DNA of 64,000 nt from Desulfuromonadaceae bacterium (GCA_028681335.1 JAQUIT010000020.1:1-64000); one strand, 5' to 3'; positions 38,981-48,448 are shown, numbered from the stretch's first letter. The notes: generated by a model from the sequence alone, not told the origin. Made by a program: numbers and translations.

Positions 38981-39565
38981 ATGTCGGCAACGACAACAGT
39001 TGTTACCACCCCGACAGCGGCCAACCCTGCTGTTGATCCAGCCATTTTCAAGGTCCTTGATGATGGTACGGTGCTGTACAAAACATATCAGCAGGCGGCG
39101 CATGCAAAACAGCTAAAAGCCGCGACGCAAAGCGGAAATGCCACGAAAAAGCTGTCCCAGGCAAAATATGGCGAAAATCACCTGACCAAAGACGGCCAGG
39201 TCGAACCCTACACTCTGGGGCACCTTATTGAGTTCCAGCTCACAGGGCTGATCGTGGTACTGGTGGTACTGGTGGGCTTAAGCCTTATCTGTTCACTGAT
39301 CGGCCGCCTGATCAGAGCCATTGAGCGCGGAAAGACCGAACTTCCCGCCGCCGCTCCGGCGATTGCACCTTCACCATCCCCTGCCGCGACGACCGGTATC
39401 CATCCCGGACTCACCGATCAGCAACTCGTTGTGCTGCTGACAGCAGCAGCCACTGAGGTAATCGGAGCCCCGGTCAGTATTGGCAGTCTCCGCCAGATAA
39501 ACAACCGTGGTGGCAACTGGGCAGCACAGGGGCGCAGCGAACTGCAGACGCATCGGCTCAAGTAA
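38981..39565 (+). CDS. mmdD: Methylmalonyl-CoA decarboxylase delta subunit (OadG family)
   Basis: This is the small membrane-anchored assembly subunit. A single membrane helix (LIVVLVVLVGLSLICSLIGR, near residues 87-106) is followed by a Pro/Ala linker and a C-terminal segment LTDQQLVVLLTAAATEVIG ending in WAAQGR, which resembles the MmdD/MmdE C-terminus that binds the alpha subunit. Unlike typical OadG proteins, which start with the helix, this one has about 80 polar residues first. The length is 194 aa. An AGGAGG site precedes the ATG. It lies between mmdA and mmdC. Confidence 0.75.
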   Translation: MSATTTVVTTPTAANPAVDPAIFKVLDDGTVLYKTYQQAAHAKQLKAATQSGNATKKLSQAKYGENHLTKDGQVEPYTLGHLIEFQLTGLIVVLVVLVGLSLICSLIGRLIRAIERGKTELPAAAPAIAPSPSPAATTGIHPGLTDQQLVVLLTAAATEVIGAPVSIGSLRQINNRGGNWAAQGRSELQTHRLK

Positions 39566-39604
39566 ATCAACACACTCAATTGAATGAACGGGAGACCATA
39601 CGAC

Positions 39605-40003
39605 ATGAAGATGCTCAGAATTACTCTTGAAGGGAAAAGCTACGAGGTTGGTGTTGAGGTTCTTGACGGGGCAGCTATCAGACCGGCTTCGGTATCCGGC
39701 TTCATCCGCTCGCCTACTGCTGCCGTTCAACCTGCAGTCGCTGCACCGGCAACTCCGCCATCTGCCGTAAGCGGGGGAGGCCGACTCGTTGCCAGCCCGA
39801 TGGCCGGGCTGGTTTTCAAATGTCTGGTCAAGCCGGGAGATATCGTTGCTTTTAACCAGGTCGTGATCGTGCTGGATGCCATGAAGATGGAAACCCCGAT
39901 CAGTGCGCCAATAGCCGGCACCGTCCGGACCGTGCTGGTGAAAGAGGGGGATGCTGTAGAAGAAGGGAGCAGTTTGCTGCAGATCGATGGTGGCCCGCAA
40001 TGA
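39605..40003 (+). CDS. mmdC: Biotin carboxyl carrier subunit of the decarboxylase
   Basis: This is the biotinylated carrier that shuttles CO2 between MmdA and MmdB. The N-terminus MKMLRITLEGKSYEVGVEVL is typical; the start at 39605 is preferred over one seven codons earlier that lacks a binding site. A Pro/Ala linker (about residues 40-60) precedes a biotinyl domain with the acceptor Lys in DAMKMETP (DAMKM rather than the usual EAMKM). The length is 132 aa. The stop overlaps the mmdB start (ATGA). Confidence 0.9.
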   Translation: MKMLRITLEGKSYEVGVEVLDGAAIRPASVSGFIRSPTAAVQPAVAAPATPPSAVSGGGRLVASPMAGLVFKCLVKPGDIVAFNQVVIVLDAMKMETPISAPIAGTVRTVLVKEGDAVEEGSSLLQIDGGPQ

Positions 40004-41166
40004 CAAACATACTGAATGAAGTCAGACTCATGTTTATCAATGATACCGGCTTCCAGTATATCACCGGCCCGATGGTGATCATGTGGGCGGTCTGCGGACT
40101 GCTGTTCTATTTGGCCATCAAGAAACAGTATGAACCGCTGCTGCTGCTGCCGATCGCCTTTGGCGCGTTGATGGCAAACCTGCCTACCAGAGCTCTTTAC
40201 GACGGGGGCTGGACTCTGGACGGCATGTTTCATCCGACCGCCGGTCTGTATTTTTTTATCAGTCAGGGGATACAGCTTGAACTGTTTCCGCCGATCATCT
40301 TTCTTGGCGTCGGCGCCCTCACCGATTTTGGCCCCCTGATCGCGAATCCGCGCACACTACTTCTGGGAGGAGCAGCCCAGCTCGGGGTCTTTGCCACCAT
40401 GTTCTGTGCCGTATCATCAGGTTTGTTCACTCTGGGTGAAGCAGCGTCCATCGGCATAATCGGCGGCGCCGACGGGCCGACCTCCATATTCACCGCCAAC
40501 AAGCTGGCCATGCACCTGATTGGCCCGATCGCCGTAGCGGCCTACACCTACATGAGTCTGGTGCCGCTGATCCAGCCGCCGATCATGAGGGCACTGACGA
40601 CTGATGCGGAGCGAAAAATCCGCATGAAGAGCCTGCGCAAGGTGGGCAAACTGGAGCGGATCATTTTCCCGCTTGTCGTCATGATTCTCTGTATCCTGGT
40701 TGTACCTGATGCTTCTGCGCTTATCGCCATGCTGATGTTGGGGAATATACTGCGGGAATCCGGGGTGGTGGATCGTCTGGTCAAGTCGTGCCAGAACGAG
40801 ATCATCAACATCACGACCATCTTTCTCGGCACCGCCGTGGGGATGACCATGCAGGCGGATATCTTTCTGCGCTCAACAACGCTGGTTATCATCGGTATGG
40901 GGGTAATCGCCTTTGGGCTTTCTACCGCCGGTGGAGTTATCATGGCCAAAATCATGAACAAACTCTCCCCCAACAATCCGATCAACCCGTTGATAGGTTC
41001 TGCAGGGGTTTCGGCAGTGCCGATGGCGGCCCGCGTCAGCCAGACCGTCGGTGTGGAATACGACCCGCAAAACTACCTGTTGATGCATGCCATGGGGCCA
41101 AATGTGGCCGGGGTGATCGGCACCGCAGTTGCCGCAGGCTACATGATCAGCCGGTTGTCGGGGTAA
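40000..41166 (+). CDS. mmdB: Na+-translocating decarboxylase beta subunit
   Basis: This is the integral membrane subunit that decarboxylates carboxybiotin and pumps sodium ions outward. The 388 aa sequence has about nine to eleven membrane segments and the ion-site motif GGADGPTSIFTANKL, with the conserved Asp, as in OadB/MmdB, plus MLGNILRESGVVDRL and GVSAVPMAARVSQ. It overlaps mmdC by 4 bp and closes the operon. A 45 bp gap separates it from the convergent nfo gene. Confidence 0.93.
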   Translation: MTNILNEVRLMFINDTGFQYITGPMVIMWAVCGLLFYLAIKKQYEPLLLLPIAFGALMANLPTRALYDGGWTLDGMFHPTAGLYFFISQGIQLELFPPIIFLGVGALTDFGPLIANPRTLLLGGAAQLGVFATMFCAVSSGLFTLGEAASIGIIGGADGPTSIFTANKLAMHLIGPIAVAAYTYMSLVPLIQPPIMRALTTDAERKIRMKSLRKVGKLERIIFPLVVMILCILVVPDASALIAMLMLGNILRESGVVDRLVKSCQNEIINITTIFLGTAVGMTMQADIFLRSTTLVIIGMGVIAFGLSTAGGVIMAKIMNKLSPNNPINPLIGSAGVSAVPMAARVSQTVGVEYDPQNYLLMHAMGPNVAGVIGTAVAAGYMISRLSG

Positions 41167-41211
41167 TAACAAACTATTGGCAGATCTGCGCCCGGTGTAG
41201 CTGCTGTTGGC

Positions 41212-42069
41212 TTACGCCGGTCGCACCAATCCGCGCAGAATGCCGAGATTTACCCCATCCATCTCGTCGTTGTCCCCCTTGGGGGTCTCCAGGATCTTCG
41301 GCACGTTGGCAAAACGGGGATCGTTCAGGATGAAGCGGAACGGGTTCAACCCCAATGTCCCCTGACCGATATGCTCATGCCGGTCGACCCGCGAGCCAAG
41401 CCCTTTCTTGGAGTCGTTAAAATGGAAGCATTGCAGTCGTTCCAGCCCGATTAAGCGATCAAACTGCTCCATCGTATCACGGTAACCCTCTTCACTGGCG
41501 GTGTCATAGCCGGCAGCAAAGGTGTGGCAGGTGTCAAAACAGACACCGAACTTTTCCGGGAAACGTGAGCCGGAGATGATCGCACCGAGCTCTTCAAAGG
41601 TCCTCCCCAGATTGCTCCCCTGACCGGCCGTTGTCTCGATCAGTACTTTCCCCTCAAACTGCGGTACTTCACCGAAAAGCTGGTCAAACGCCTCGACTAC
41701 CCGCTCCAGCCCGACCTGTGGCGTGTCTGTCAGGTGTGAGCCGGGATGCATGACAACTTTGCTGATGCCGAGGCGGGCACAGGTCTCCAGCTCGTCACGG
41801 AACGCCGCCATGCTTTTATCGCGCGTTTCACCCGGCGGTGAGGCCAGGTTGATCAGGTAGATATCGTGCGAGACCACTTCATGCAGACCGGAGGCGGCAA
41901 ACTTGCTGCGGAAGAGAGCGACATCGCTCTCGCTGAACGGTTTGCCCTTCCACTGGTTCGAATTGCGGGTAAAAATCTGCAGAACATTGCAGCCGGCAGC
42001 TACGGCCCGGTCAACCGCCAGGTGCAGTCCTCCGGAAATCGACATATGGGCGCCAAGATAATCATTCAT
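41212..42069 (-). CDS. nfo: Endonuclease IV, AP endonuclease
   Basis: Nfo cuts DNA at abasic sites in base excision repair with a trinuclear zinc centre in a TIM barrel. The start MNDYLGAHMSISGGLHLAV and the motifs NLASPPGETR, ETTAGQGSNLG, CFDTCHTFAAGYD and FNDSKKGLGSRVDRHEHIGQG identify it. The length of 285 aa is normal. It follows moeA on the same strand after 19 bp. Confidence 0.95.
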   Translation of the reverse strand: MNDYLGAHMSISGGLHLAVDRAVAAGCNVLQIFTRNSNQWKGKPFSESDVALFRSKFAASGLHEVVSHDIYLINLASPPGETRDKSMAAFRDELETCARLGISKVVMHPGSHLTDTPQVGLERVVEAFDQLFGEVPQFEGKVLIETTAGQGSNLGRTFEELGAIISGSRFPEKFGVCFDTCHTFAAGYDTASEEGYRDTMEQFDRLIGLERLQCFHFNDSKKGLGSRVDRHEHIGQGTLGLNPFRFILNDPRFANVPKILETPKGDNDEMDGVNLGILRGLVRPA

Positions 42070-42088
42070 ACAGACCTCGCTAAAAATG

Positions 42089-43309
42089 TCATATCAAATC
42101 GATGTAACTGCCGAAGAAGTGAACATCCACCTCTTCACCGGCCGCCATGAAGCCGCGGCCCGGCGGGATGACGGCTATAGCCGCCGAATCAACCATCGTC
42201 TTCAACAGGCCGGTCTGCTGTTTACCGGAGACTGCTGCAGTGAAACACTCTCCTTCTCTTTCCAGACGCACCCGAAGCAGGGTGGTGCGGTCATTTTCCC
42301 TGTTTTTTATGTCACTGCGCAGCGTGGCCCTGAACGTCGGACGCAGTACCCGGCGCTGTCCCATCATGCGTAACAGCGCCGGACGGACGAACTCCTCAAA
42401 AGTTATCAGCGTGGCAACCGGATTGCCGGGAAGCGAAAAGACCGGCTTGCCGTCTTTGACTCCAAAAGCGGTCGGCTTGCCCGGCTTGACGCCGACTTTC
42501 CAGAAAATCTGTTTGACCCCCAACTCCTCCAGCACAACCCGCACAAGGTCGCGATCTCCGGCCGAAACACCGGCAGAGGTCACCAGCATGTCCGCCTTGA
42601 GCCCTTCACGCAACTTTTCGCGGTGGCTTTCCAGGTTATCCCGGGCGATGCCGACGAAGCGCGGAATCGCTCCCGCTTCGCGCACCGCAGCCGCCAGCGC
42701 CAGAGCATTGCTGTTGATAAGCTCCCCGGCTCCTGGGGTGCGCCCAACCTCGATCAGCTCATCTCCGGTCGACAGGATTGCCACCGTCGGCCGCAGAAAA
42801 ACCGCCACCCGGGAGCGTCCAAGCGAAGCCAGCATGCTCACCTCCGGGGCCCGGACGATTGTGCCGGTGCTGATGACGGTCTGACCGGATCTGACATCCT
42901 CACCACGGAAGCGGATATGCTGGTGCAGAGCAACCGGAGCCTGGATAACAACCTGCTCACCGGACGTTTCTTCGGTCTCTTCAAACGGCACCACCGCATC
43001 AACACCGTTTGGAACCGGCGCACCGGTCATGATCTTGACCGCGCACCCCGCCTTGACTTCGATCCCGTCGGCACGACCTCCAGCCGGTATATAGCCGGTT
43101 ACTTTCAGTTTACACGGGATTTCACTGCAGTCGGCGAAGCGAACACCATAACCGTCCATGGCCGAGTTGTCCCACAGCGGCATATCCCAGGGGGCAACAA
43201 CATCCTCGGCCAGGACGCGTCCAATCGCCTCAACAAGATCGACCTGCTCAACCCCTGCCGGAGTAATATTTTCCAAAATGACCTGCCGCGCCTGTTCGTA
43301 TGAAAGCAT
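42089..43309 (-). CDS. moeA: Molybdopterin molybdotransferase
   Basis: MoeA inserts molybdate (or tungstate) into adenylated molybdopterin. Motifs are AVVPFEETEET, STGDELIEVG, VSAGDRDLVRV and FSLPGNPVATL. The start MLSYEQARQVIL is chosen because GGGAG precedes it and family members start here; the longer open frame is not conserved. The length is 406 aa. No Moco riboswitch could be recognised upstream. No other mo- genes are adjacent. Confidence 0.94.
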   Translation of the reverse strand: MLSYEQARQVILENITPAGVEQVDLVEAIGRVLAEDVVAPWDMPLWDNSAMDGYGVRFADCSEIPCKLKVTGYIPAGGRADGIEVKAGCAVKIMTGAPVPNGVDAVVPFEETEETSGEQVVIQAPVALHQHIRFRGEDVRSGQTVISTGTIVRAPEVSMLASLGRSRVAVFLRPTVAILSTGDELIEVGRTPGAGELINSNALALAAAVREAGAIPRFVGIARDNLESHREKLREGLKADMLVTSAGVSAGDRDLVRVVLEELGVKQIFWKVGVKPGKPTAFGVKDGKPVFSLPGNPVATLITFEEFVRPALLRMMGQRRVLRPTFRATLRSDIKNRENDRTTLLRVRLEREGECFTAAVSGKQQTGLLKTMVDSAAIAVIPPGRGFMAAGEEVDVHFFGSYIDLI

Positions 43310-43376
43310 TCTGTAACTCCCTTCATTGATGTAGACACCATACAATAGCGAGAAGCGCCACATAACACAATACCGA

Positions 43377-43404
43377 TTGCCAATGTCGTTTTGATAGGTA
43401 TAAT
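43377..43404 (+). promoter_or_regulatory. Promoter of metY
   Basis: TTGCCA (43377-43382), a 16 bp spacer and a consensus TATAAT (43399-43404) lie about 70 bp before the metY ATG. Confidence 0.7.
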
Positions 43405-43471
43405 GCTCCTCTTATTTGATGCTTTCAAATTCATTTTACCGGCACGACATATTGACAAAGGAGACATGTAC

Positions 43472-44755
43472 ATGAACCCCAACTGGAAAATTGAAACCAT
43501 TGCCGTACAAGGTGGCTATGAGCCAAAATCCGGCGAACCACGCATTCTGCCTATCATCCAGAGCACCACGTTCAAATACGACAGCGCCGAGCATGTCACC
43601 AAACTGTTCGATCTGGAGGAGCCCGGCTTTTTCTATACCCGCCTCGCCAACCCGACGTCTGACGCTTTCGAAACAAAGATTGCCCAGATGGAGGGCGGCG
43701 TCGGCGCCATGGCAACATCTTCCGGGCAGGCCGCCACAACACTGGCGATCCTGAACATCTGCCGGTCCGGTCAGCATGTCGTGACATCCAGCACGCTCTA
43801 TGGCGGCACCTACAACCTCTTCGCCGTGACCCTGCCAAAGATGGGCATCGAGGTGACTTTTATCGATCCTGAGGCGTCAGCAGAGGAGATCAAGAAGGCG
43901 TTCCGCCCCACCACGCGCTGCCTCTTTGCCGAAACCATCGGCAACCCCGGTCTCAACATCCTTGATTTCAAGAAATTTGCCGCCATTGCCAACGAGATGC
44001 AAACGCCGCTGATCGTCGACAACACCTTCGGCACCCCCTACCTCTGCCGCCCCTTTGAACATGGCGCCCACATCATCATCCACTCCGCCACCAAGTACAT
44101 CGACGGCCACGCCACCAGCGTCGGCGGCGTAATCGTCGATGGCGGCACCTTCAACTGGGACTGCGGCCTCTTCCCGGACATGGTGGAGCCTGACATCAGC
44201 TACCACGGCATGGAGTATGTCAAGACCTTCGGCCCGATGGCTTACATCATCAAGGCCCGCGTCCAGCTGATGCGCGACATCGGCGCAACCCCGGCACCGC
44301 TCAACGCGTTCCTCTTCAACCTCGGGCTTGAGACCCTGCACCTGCGTATGCAGCGCCACAGCGACAACGCCATGGCGGTAGCAACATTCCTCGAGTCCCA
44401 CCCGCTGGTCAGCTGGGCCTGCTATCCGGGCCTAGAAAGCCACCCGACCCACGCCCGGGCGCTGCAGTATCTCCCCAAAGGGTGCAGCGGCGTGCTGACC
44501 TTCGGCATCAAAGGCGGCGCCGAGGCGGGGCGCAAATTCATGGAGGCGACCAGGCTGGTGGCGCTCGTGGTTCATGTGGGCGACGCCCGCAGCTGCGTCC
44601 TGCATCCGGCCAGCACGACCCACCGCCAACTATCAGAAGAGCAGCTTGAATCCTGCGGCGTCTCTCCCGACCTGATCCGCCTGTCGGTCGGCATCGAGAA
44701 TGCCGAAGACATCATTGCCGACATCGACCAGGCTCTCTACGCCAGCCAGAAATAG
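43472..44755 (+). CDS. metY: O-acetylhomoserine sulfhydrylase (PLP, Cys/Met metabolism)
   Basis: This PLP enzyme likely makes homocysteine from O-acetylhomoserine and sulfide. Motifs of the family are YGGTYNLFAVTLPKMGIEV, ETIGNPGLNILD, VDNTFGTPYLCRPFEHGA and SATKYIDGHATSVGG, which holds the PLP-binding Lys. The start at 43472 is chosen because AGGAG sits at the right distance. The length is 427 aa, in the MetY range rather than the shorter MetB/MetC, though methionine gamma-lyase remains possible. A strong promoter precedes it and a bidirectional terminator follows. Confidence 0.88.
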   Translation: MNPNWKIETIAVQGGYEPKSGEPRILPIIQSTTFKYDSAEHVTKLFDLEEPGFFYTRLANPTSDAFETKIAQMEGGVGAMATSSGQAATTLAILNICRSGQHVVTSSTLYGGTYNLFAVTLPKMGIEVTFIDPEASAEEIKKAFRPTTRCLFAETIGNPGLNILDFKKFAAIANEMQTPLIVDNTFGTPYLCRPFEHGAHIIIHSATKYIDGHATSVGGVIVDGGTFNWDCGLFPDMVEPDISYHGMEYVKTFGPMAYIIKARVQLMRDIGATPAPLNAFLFNLGLETLHLRMQRHSDNAMAVATFLESHPLVSWACYPGLESHPTHARALQYLPKGCSGVLTFGIKGGAEAGRKFMEATRLVALVVHVGDARSCVLHPASTTHRQLSEEQLESCGVSPDLIRLSVGIENAEDIIADIDQALYASQK

Positions 44756-44774
44756 TTTTTGCCACATTTTACAC

Positions 44775-44811
44775 AAAAAAGGCTGACACCACCCGGTGCC
44801 AGCCTTTTTTT
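44775..44811. terminator. Bidirectional terminator between metY and mtnP
   Basis: A GC-rich hairpin (GGCTGACACC / CGGTGCCAGCC, one mismatch) is flanked by A6 on the left and T7 on the right, between two convergent genes. Confidence 0.88.
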
Positions 44812-44831
44812 ATCCTTGTACAGAAGCCATC

Positions 44832-45695
44832 CTACAGATACTTGCCGACAATCGGCGCCAGCTTCCGTTTGGTCTCCTCAGAGATGAAGGAGCGGTCGGT
44901 TATAACGGCGTACTGCATGGCACTGCCGCAGGAACAGGGGCGCTCGGCGCCGATTTCCGCCACCGCAAGGCGGATAATGTTTTTGGCCATCGCCACATTC
45001 TGGTGAATGATCTGGATGATCGCTTCGACGGTCACATCCTCGTGTGTATCGTGCCAGCAATCATAGTCGGTTGACAGCGCAATGATACCGTAGCAGATCT
45101 CGGCTTCGCGGGCCAACTTGGCTTCGGTCAGGTTCGTCATGCCGATGACGGAGGCCCCCAACCCCAGATAGGAAAATGACTCGGCACGGGTGGAGAAGGC
45201 CGGCCCCTCCATGCAGATATAGGTGCCACCCTTGTGGGTTGTTGCTCCGGCTTTCAGGGCTGCGTCATAAAGTGTTGCGGAAAGATCACTGCAGACCGGA
45301 TCAGCAAAACCGGCGTGAGCAACAATGCCGTCACCAAAGAACGTGTCCTTCCGGACCCCCTTGGTGCGATCGTAAAACTGGTCAGGGATGACAATATGCC
45401 CAGGAGCAATCGCATCTTTGAGGCTGCCGACGGCAGAGACAGAAATAATCCGTTCAACACCAAGAGTCTTCATGCCGTAGATGTTGGCACGATAGTTGAC
45501 CTCGGACGGGAGGAGCCGATGGCCACGACCGTGGCGGGGGAGAAAGACCATCTTCACCCCGTTCAGCACCCCGGTGACATACTCGTCAGACGGGTCGCCG
45601 AATGGTGTTTCAATCCTGAGCCGTTCGACCTGCTCCAAACCTTCCATATCATACAGTCCGCTGCCGCCGATAACGCCGATAGTTGTTCCGCTCAT
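44832..45695 (-). CDS. mtnP: S-methyl-5'-thioadenosine phosphorylase
   Basis: MtnP cleaves methylthioadenosine to adenine and methylthioribose-1-phosphate, recycling a by-product of polyamine synthesis. The sequence starts TIGVIGGSGLYDMEGL and has LPRHGRGHRLLPSEVNYRAN, ISVSAVGSLKDAIAPG and MTNLTEAKLAREAEICY. The length of 287 aa is normal. AAGGA precedes the ATG. It shares the sulfur-metabolism theme with convergent metY. Confidence 0.94.
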   Translation of the reverse strand: MSGTTIGVIGGSGLYDMEGLEQVERLRIETPFGDPSDEYVTGVLNGVKMVFLPRHGRGHRLLPSEVNYRANIYGMKTLGVERIISVSAVGSLKDAIAPGHIVIPDQFYDRTKGVRKDTFFGDGIVAHAGFADPVCSDLSATLYDAALKAGATTHKGGTYICMEGPAFSTRAESFSYLGLGASVIGMTNLTEAKLAREAEICYGIIALSTDYDCWHDTHEDVTVEAIIQIIHQNVAMAKNIIRLAVAEIGAERPCSCGSAMQYAVITDRSFISEETKRKLAPIVGKYL

Positions 45696-45823
45696 GTGGT
45701 AAATTCCTTTCGTATGCTCGTTTGCTGTTTATTTCTTATAGCAGAGACAGGTGCGGTCGTGAAGCCTATTCAATTGACAAACCGGACCCCAAAATCGTAG
45801 AGTTACCGGCAATCGAGGTCTTT

Positions 45824-46306
45824 GTGATACCAATTGACAAACTCAAAAAACAATTCAAAAAAATTCTTTCACTGGATGCCCACCCCGGGCATATTGCAAC
45901 CGGCTTTGCCGTGGGCGTCTTTATCAGCTTTACCCCCTTCTTTGGCCTGCACACCGCCCTGGCGATCATACTGGCGTTCGTCTTCCGCCTCAACAAGCTG
46001 ACCTGCATCACCGGTTCGTGGATCAATACCCCCCTGACGGTTGTTCCTGTTCTGGCCGGCAGCTATAAACTGGGCGAACTCATCCTTGGCAACAAACCGG
46101 CGCTGTTTAAGGTGACCAGCATGGAGTGGAGCTCTCTCAAAGGGTATGCTTCATCGATCATCCTCGGGAGTTCCATAATCGGCTTTTTTGCCGCCATGGC
46201 CGGCTATGCCCTCTGTTACTGGCTCGTAGTGACGTTCCGCAAAAACGATCCGGCACTGAAACAGATCACAAATGAGATGGAAATAGTAGGAGAAGAGCTG
46301 GATTAG
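45824..46306 (+). CDS. DUF2062 membrane protein
   Basis: This inner-membrane protein has the DUF2062 core: LDAHPGHIATGFAVGVFISFTPFFGLHTALA, listed here by region at residues 15-45, then the helix-turn motif NKLTCITGSWINTPLTVVP. The GTG at 45824 is chosen because GAGG precedes it; the open frame runs further upstream without conserved sequence and would overlap mtnP. Predicted length is 160 aa with about three membrane segments. Family function is unknown. Confidence 0.8.
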   Translation: MIPIDKLKKQFKKILSLDAHPGHIATGFAVGVFISFTPFFGLHTALAIILAFVFRLNKLTCITGSWINTPLTVVPVLAGSYKLGELILGNKPALFKVTSMEWSSLKGYASSIILGSSIIGFFAAMAGYALCYWLVVTFRKNDPALKQITNEMEIVGEELD

Positions 46307-46310
46307 AATA

Positions 46311-47564
46311 TCAGCCAAGCTGGCCATACTCCCGCGCCCTGGTATAAAGGACGATGGCAAGCGCCAGCCCCGTTATCGGGAACAGAAAAGCCGCATGAAA
46401 CGCCCCTGCAGAGATATTCCCCGCCATGTTACCGTATGCCCCCACAATGAGCCCCATGACCTGCTGTGTCACCGCCGCCCCCATCAAGACATAGAAGTTA
46501 AGCGACGTCAGCGCCGTGCCGACGATGCCCACCGGGAACATGGAGCGGATAATCGGATAGATCATCACCCCGCTGGATACGGCCAGCCCGACCAGGAAGA
46601 ACAGACCCGCCAGCAGCGGCTGGGGTAGCGCTTCAGCCCACCCGAGAAATGCTGTCATGAGCAGGAGTAGCGCCACCTGCCCCGCCATCAGTGTTTTTTT
46701 GTAGGACCTGAAAAAGCGCCGGGCAACAGTATCGATAAACGAACTGCCGACGATAAACCCGACCGAGGTGAACATCAGCATGCTGCCGGTAGCCTCGCGG
46801 GAAAGGTGCAACACCTGCATCAGATACGGCCCACCCCATAACGCCTGCAGCGCCAGGTAATTACCATACCAGCAGAAGGAGAGTATCCCCAGCAGCCAGA
46901 AATCACGCGTCCCGAAGATCTCACCCCAGGCCGCCATCATGGGGGTTTTCTGGATCGGCTCCGGCTCTTCATGAGCAGGATTTACATCCGGCCTGTCCTG
47001 CACCTTGAGGAACACCAGCAACGTCACCACCGCCTGTAAAGCGCCGATGACGAGAAAAGAATGGCGCCAGCCGAAAGCACCGACAGCAAATGCCAGCGGT
47101 GCCGTGGCGCCAAGATTGCCGAGGTTGCCGAGCGCCACCATGAAACCGGAAACGCGCCCGAACTCCTGCTTGCTGAACCAGTGGCTGAAGAGCGTAAAGG
47201 TTGCCATCAACACCGCTGCGGTGCCGACACCGATCAGTATCCGGGCGATCATGGCGACCGCCAGCGTATCGGCCTGTGAGAAGAGAACCCCGCCGAGCGT
47301 GGTCAGCACCCCGCAGGCGCTGATCACCAGCCGGCTCCCCAGGCGGTCTATCAGCGGTCCCAGCGGCAGCTGGGCGGCGGCATAGGCGTAGAAGAGCACG
47401 CCGGAGAGGCTTCCGAGCTGTTCCGGCGTCAGGTGGAGTTCGCGGGTAAGATCGCCGGCCACGACCGCCAGCGAAACACGGTAGAAATAGACCAGTATAT
47501 ACATCAGTGCCAGGGTCGCGAAGATGGCCCAGCGTTTGCGGCTGTTGTGTTCGGGAGTGATCAT
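46311..47564 (-). CDS. Major facilitator superfamily transporter
   Basis: This 417 aa protein has twelve hydrophobic segments, the N-domain MFS loop motif GPLIDRLGSRLVI between helices 2 and 3, and a cytoplasmic central loop (KVQDRPDVNPAHEEPEPIQKT). It resembles the phosphate/organophosphate or hexuronate-type groups in the start ALMYILVYFYRVSLAVVAGDL, but the substrate cannot be assigned. It ends 4 bp from the convergent DUF2062 gene. Confidence 0.82.
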   Translation of the reverse strand: MITPEHNSRKRWAIFATLALMYILVYFYRVSLAVVAGDLTRELHLTPEQLGSLSGVLFYAYAAAQLPLGPLIDRLGSRLVISACGVLTTLGGVLFSQADTLAVAMIARILIGVGTAAVLMATFTLFSHWFSKQEFGRVSGFMVALGNLGNLGATAPLAFAVGAFGWRHSFLVIGALQAVVTLLVFLKVQDRPDVNPAHEEPEPIQKTPMMAAWGEIFGTRDFWLLGILSFCWYGNYLALQALWGGPYLMQVLHLSREATGSMLMFTSVGFIVGSSFIDTVARRFFRSYKKTLMAGQVALLLLMTAFLGWAEALPQPLLAGLFFLVGLAVSSGVMIYPIIRSMFPVGIVGTALTSLNFYVLMGAAVTQQVMGLIVGAYGNMAGNISAGAFHAAFLFPITGLALAIVLYTRAREYGQLG

Positions 47565-47668
47565 GGATTCCTGTGGCAGGGCCGGGCTTACCGGCAGATT
47601 CGTCTACAGCTGTTCATGTACACGAAAGTTGGTATCTTGGGTAGAAAAAGTTTCGCCGCGAAAACAGC

Positions 47669-47696
47669 TGAGGCGGAACCTGTCGGTCCCGCCTCA
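47669..47696 (-). terminator. Terminator downstream of phoU
   Basis: A 12 bp stem with one mismatch (TGAGGCGGAACC / GGTCCCGCCTCA) and a 4 nt loop lies about 40 bp after the phoU stop; the minus-strand tail is GCTGTTTTCG. Confidence 0.65.
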
Positions 47697-47738
47697 TAAA
47701 AAAGTGCCACTGCGTAAGAGAGTAAAACCACACCGTTT

Positions 47739-48410
47739 CTAGGCGATGGTATGGCGGATATCCTTCCCCTTGACCATAAAAATAACCATCTCGGCGATGT
47801 TGGTGGCGTGGTCGGCAATACGCTCCATTGACTTTGAGATGTAGTTAAGCTTCATGGCGCGGGAGATCGTTGTCGGGTCTTCGATCATGAAGGTCAGAAG
47901 CTCCCGCTGGATCTGAATATTCAGCTCGTCAACATAACTGTCGTCCTTGCAGACCTTGATCGCCAACTCGGCATCGCCGCGCACGAAGGCGTCAAGCGCC
48001 TCTTTGACCATCACCTCGGCGCGGTGCGCCATGCGGGGAATATCAATATATGGCTTCAGCGGCGGTTCTTCATTCATCTCACGGGCGCGCTTGGCGATAT
48101 TGGCGCACTGGTCGCCCATACGTTCCAGGTCGGTAACGATCTTGAGCGCAATCGTGATGAAACGCAGGTCGCGGGCAGCCGGCTGACGCAGTGCCAGCAA
48201 CTCCAGGCAGCGCTCATCGATCGACACCTCGGCCGTGTTGATCTCGTGATCAAGCGCAATGGTGCTCTCCGCCAATGCGGTATCCCTGTCCACAAGCGCC
48301 TTGACCGAGTTAGCAATCATCAGCTCGACCTTGCCTCCCATGACCAGAATACTCTGTTTCAAATCATTCAACTCGATGTCGAATGCGGTGCTGATATGTA
48401 CACGTTCCAT
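47739..48410 (-). CDS. phoU: Phosphate transport regulator PhoU
   Basis: PhoU links Pst transporter state to PhoR signalling. The 223 aa sequence has two repeated three-helix units with the metal-binding E/DxxxD patterns (ITIALKIVTDLERMGDQCANIAKRA and ISKSMERIADHATNIAEMVIF, located at about residues 85-110 and 185-210). AAGGAG precedes the ATG. It is the last gene of the pho/pst cluster, separated from pstB by 187 bp that hold an inverted repeat, and is followed by a terminator. Confidence 0.95.
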   Translation of the reverse strand: MERVHISTAFDIELNDLKQSILVMGGKVELMIANSVKALVDRDTALAESTIALDHEINTAEVSIDERCLELLALRQPAARDLRFITIALKIVTDLERMGDQCANIAKRAREMNEEPPLKPYIDIPRMAHRAEVMVKEALDAFVRGDAELAIKVCKDDSYVDELNIQIQRELLTFMIEDPTTISRAMKLNYISKSMERIADHATNIAEMVIFMVKGKDIRHTIA

Positions 48411-48448
48411 TATTTCTCCTTATCCGGAAAAACCGGTTAAAAAACTAT

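Noticed and set aside
43405-43471. SAM riboswitch upstream of metY
   Set aside because: The leader after the TATAAT promoter is only about 60 nt and shows no recognisable SAM aptamer core.
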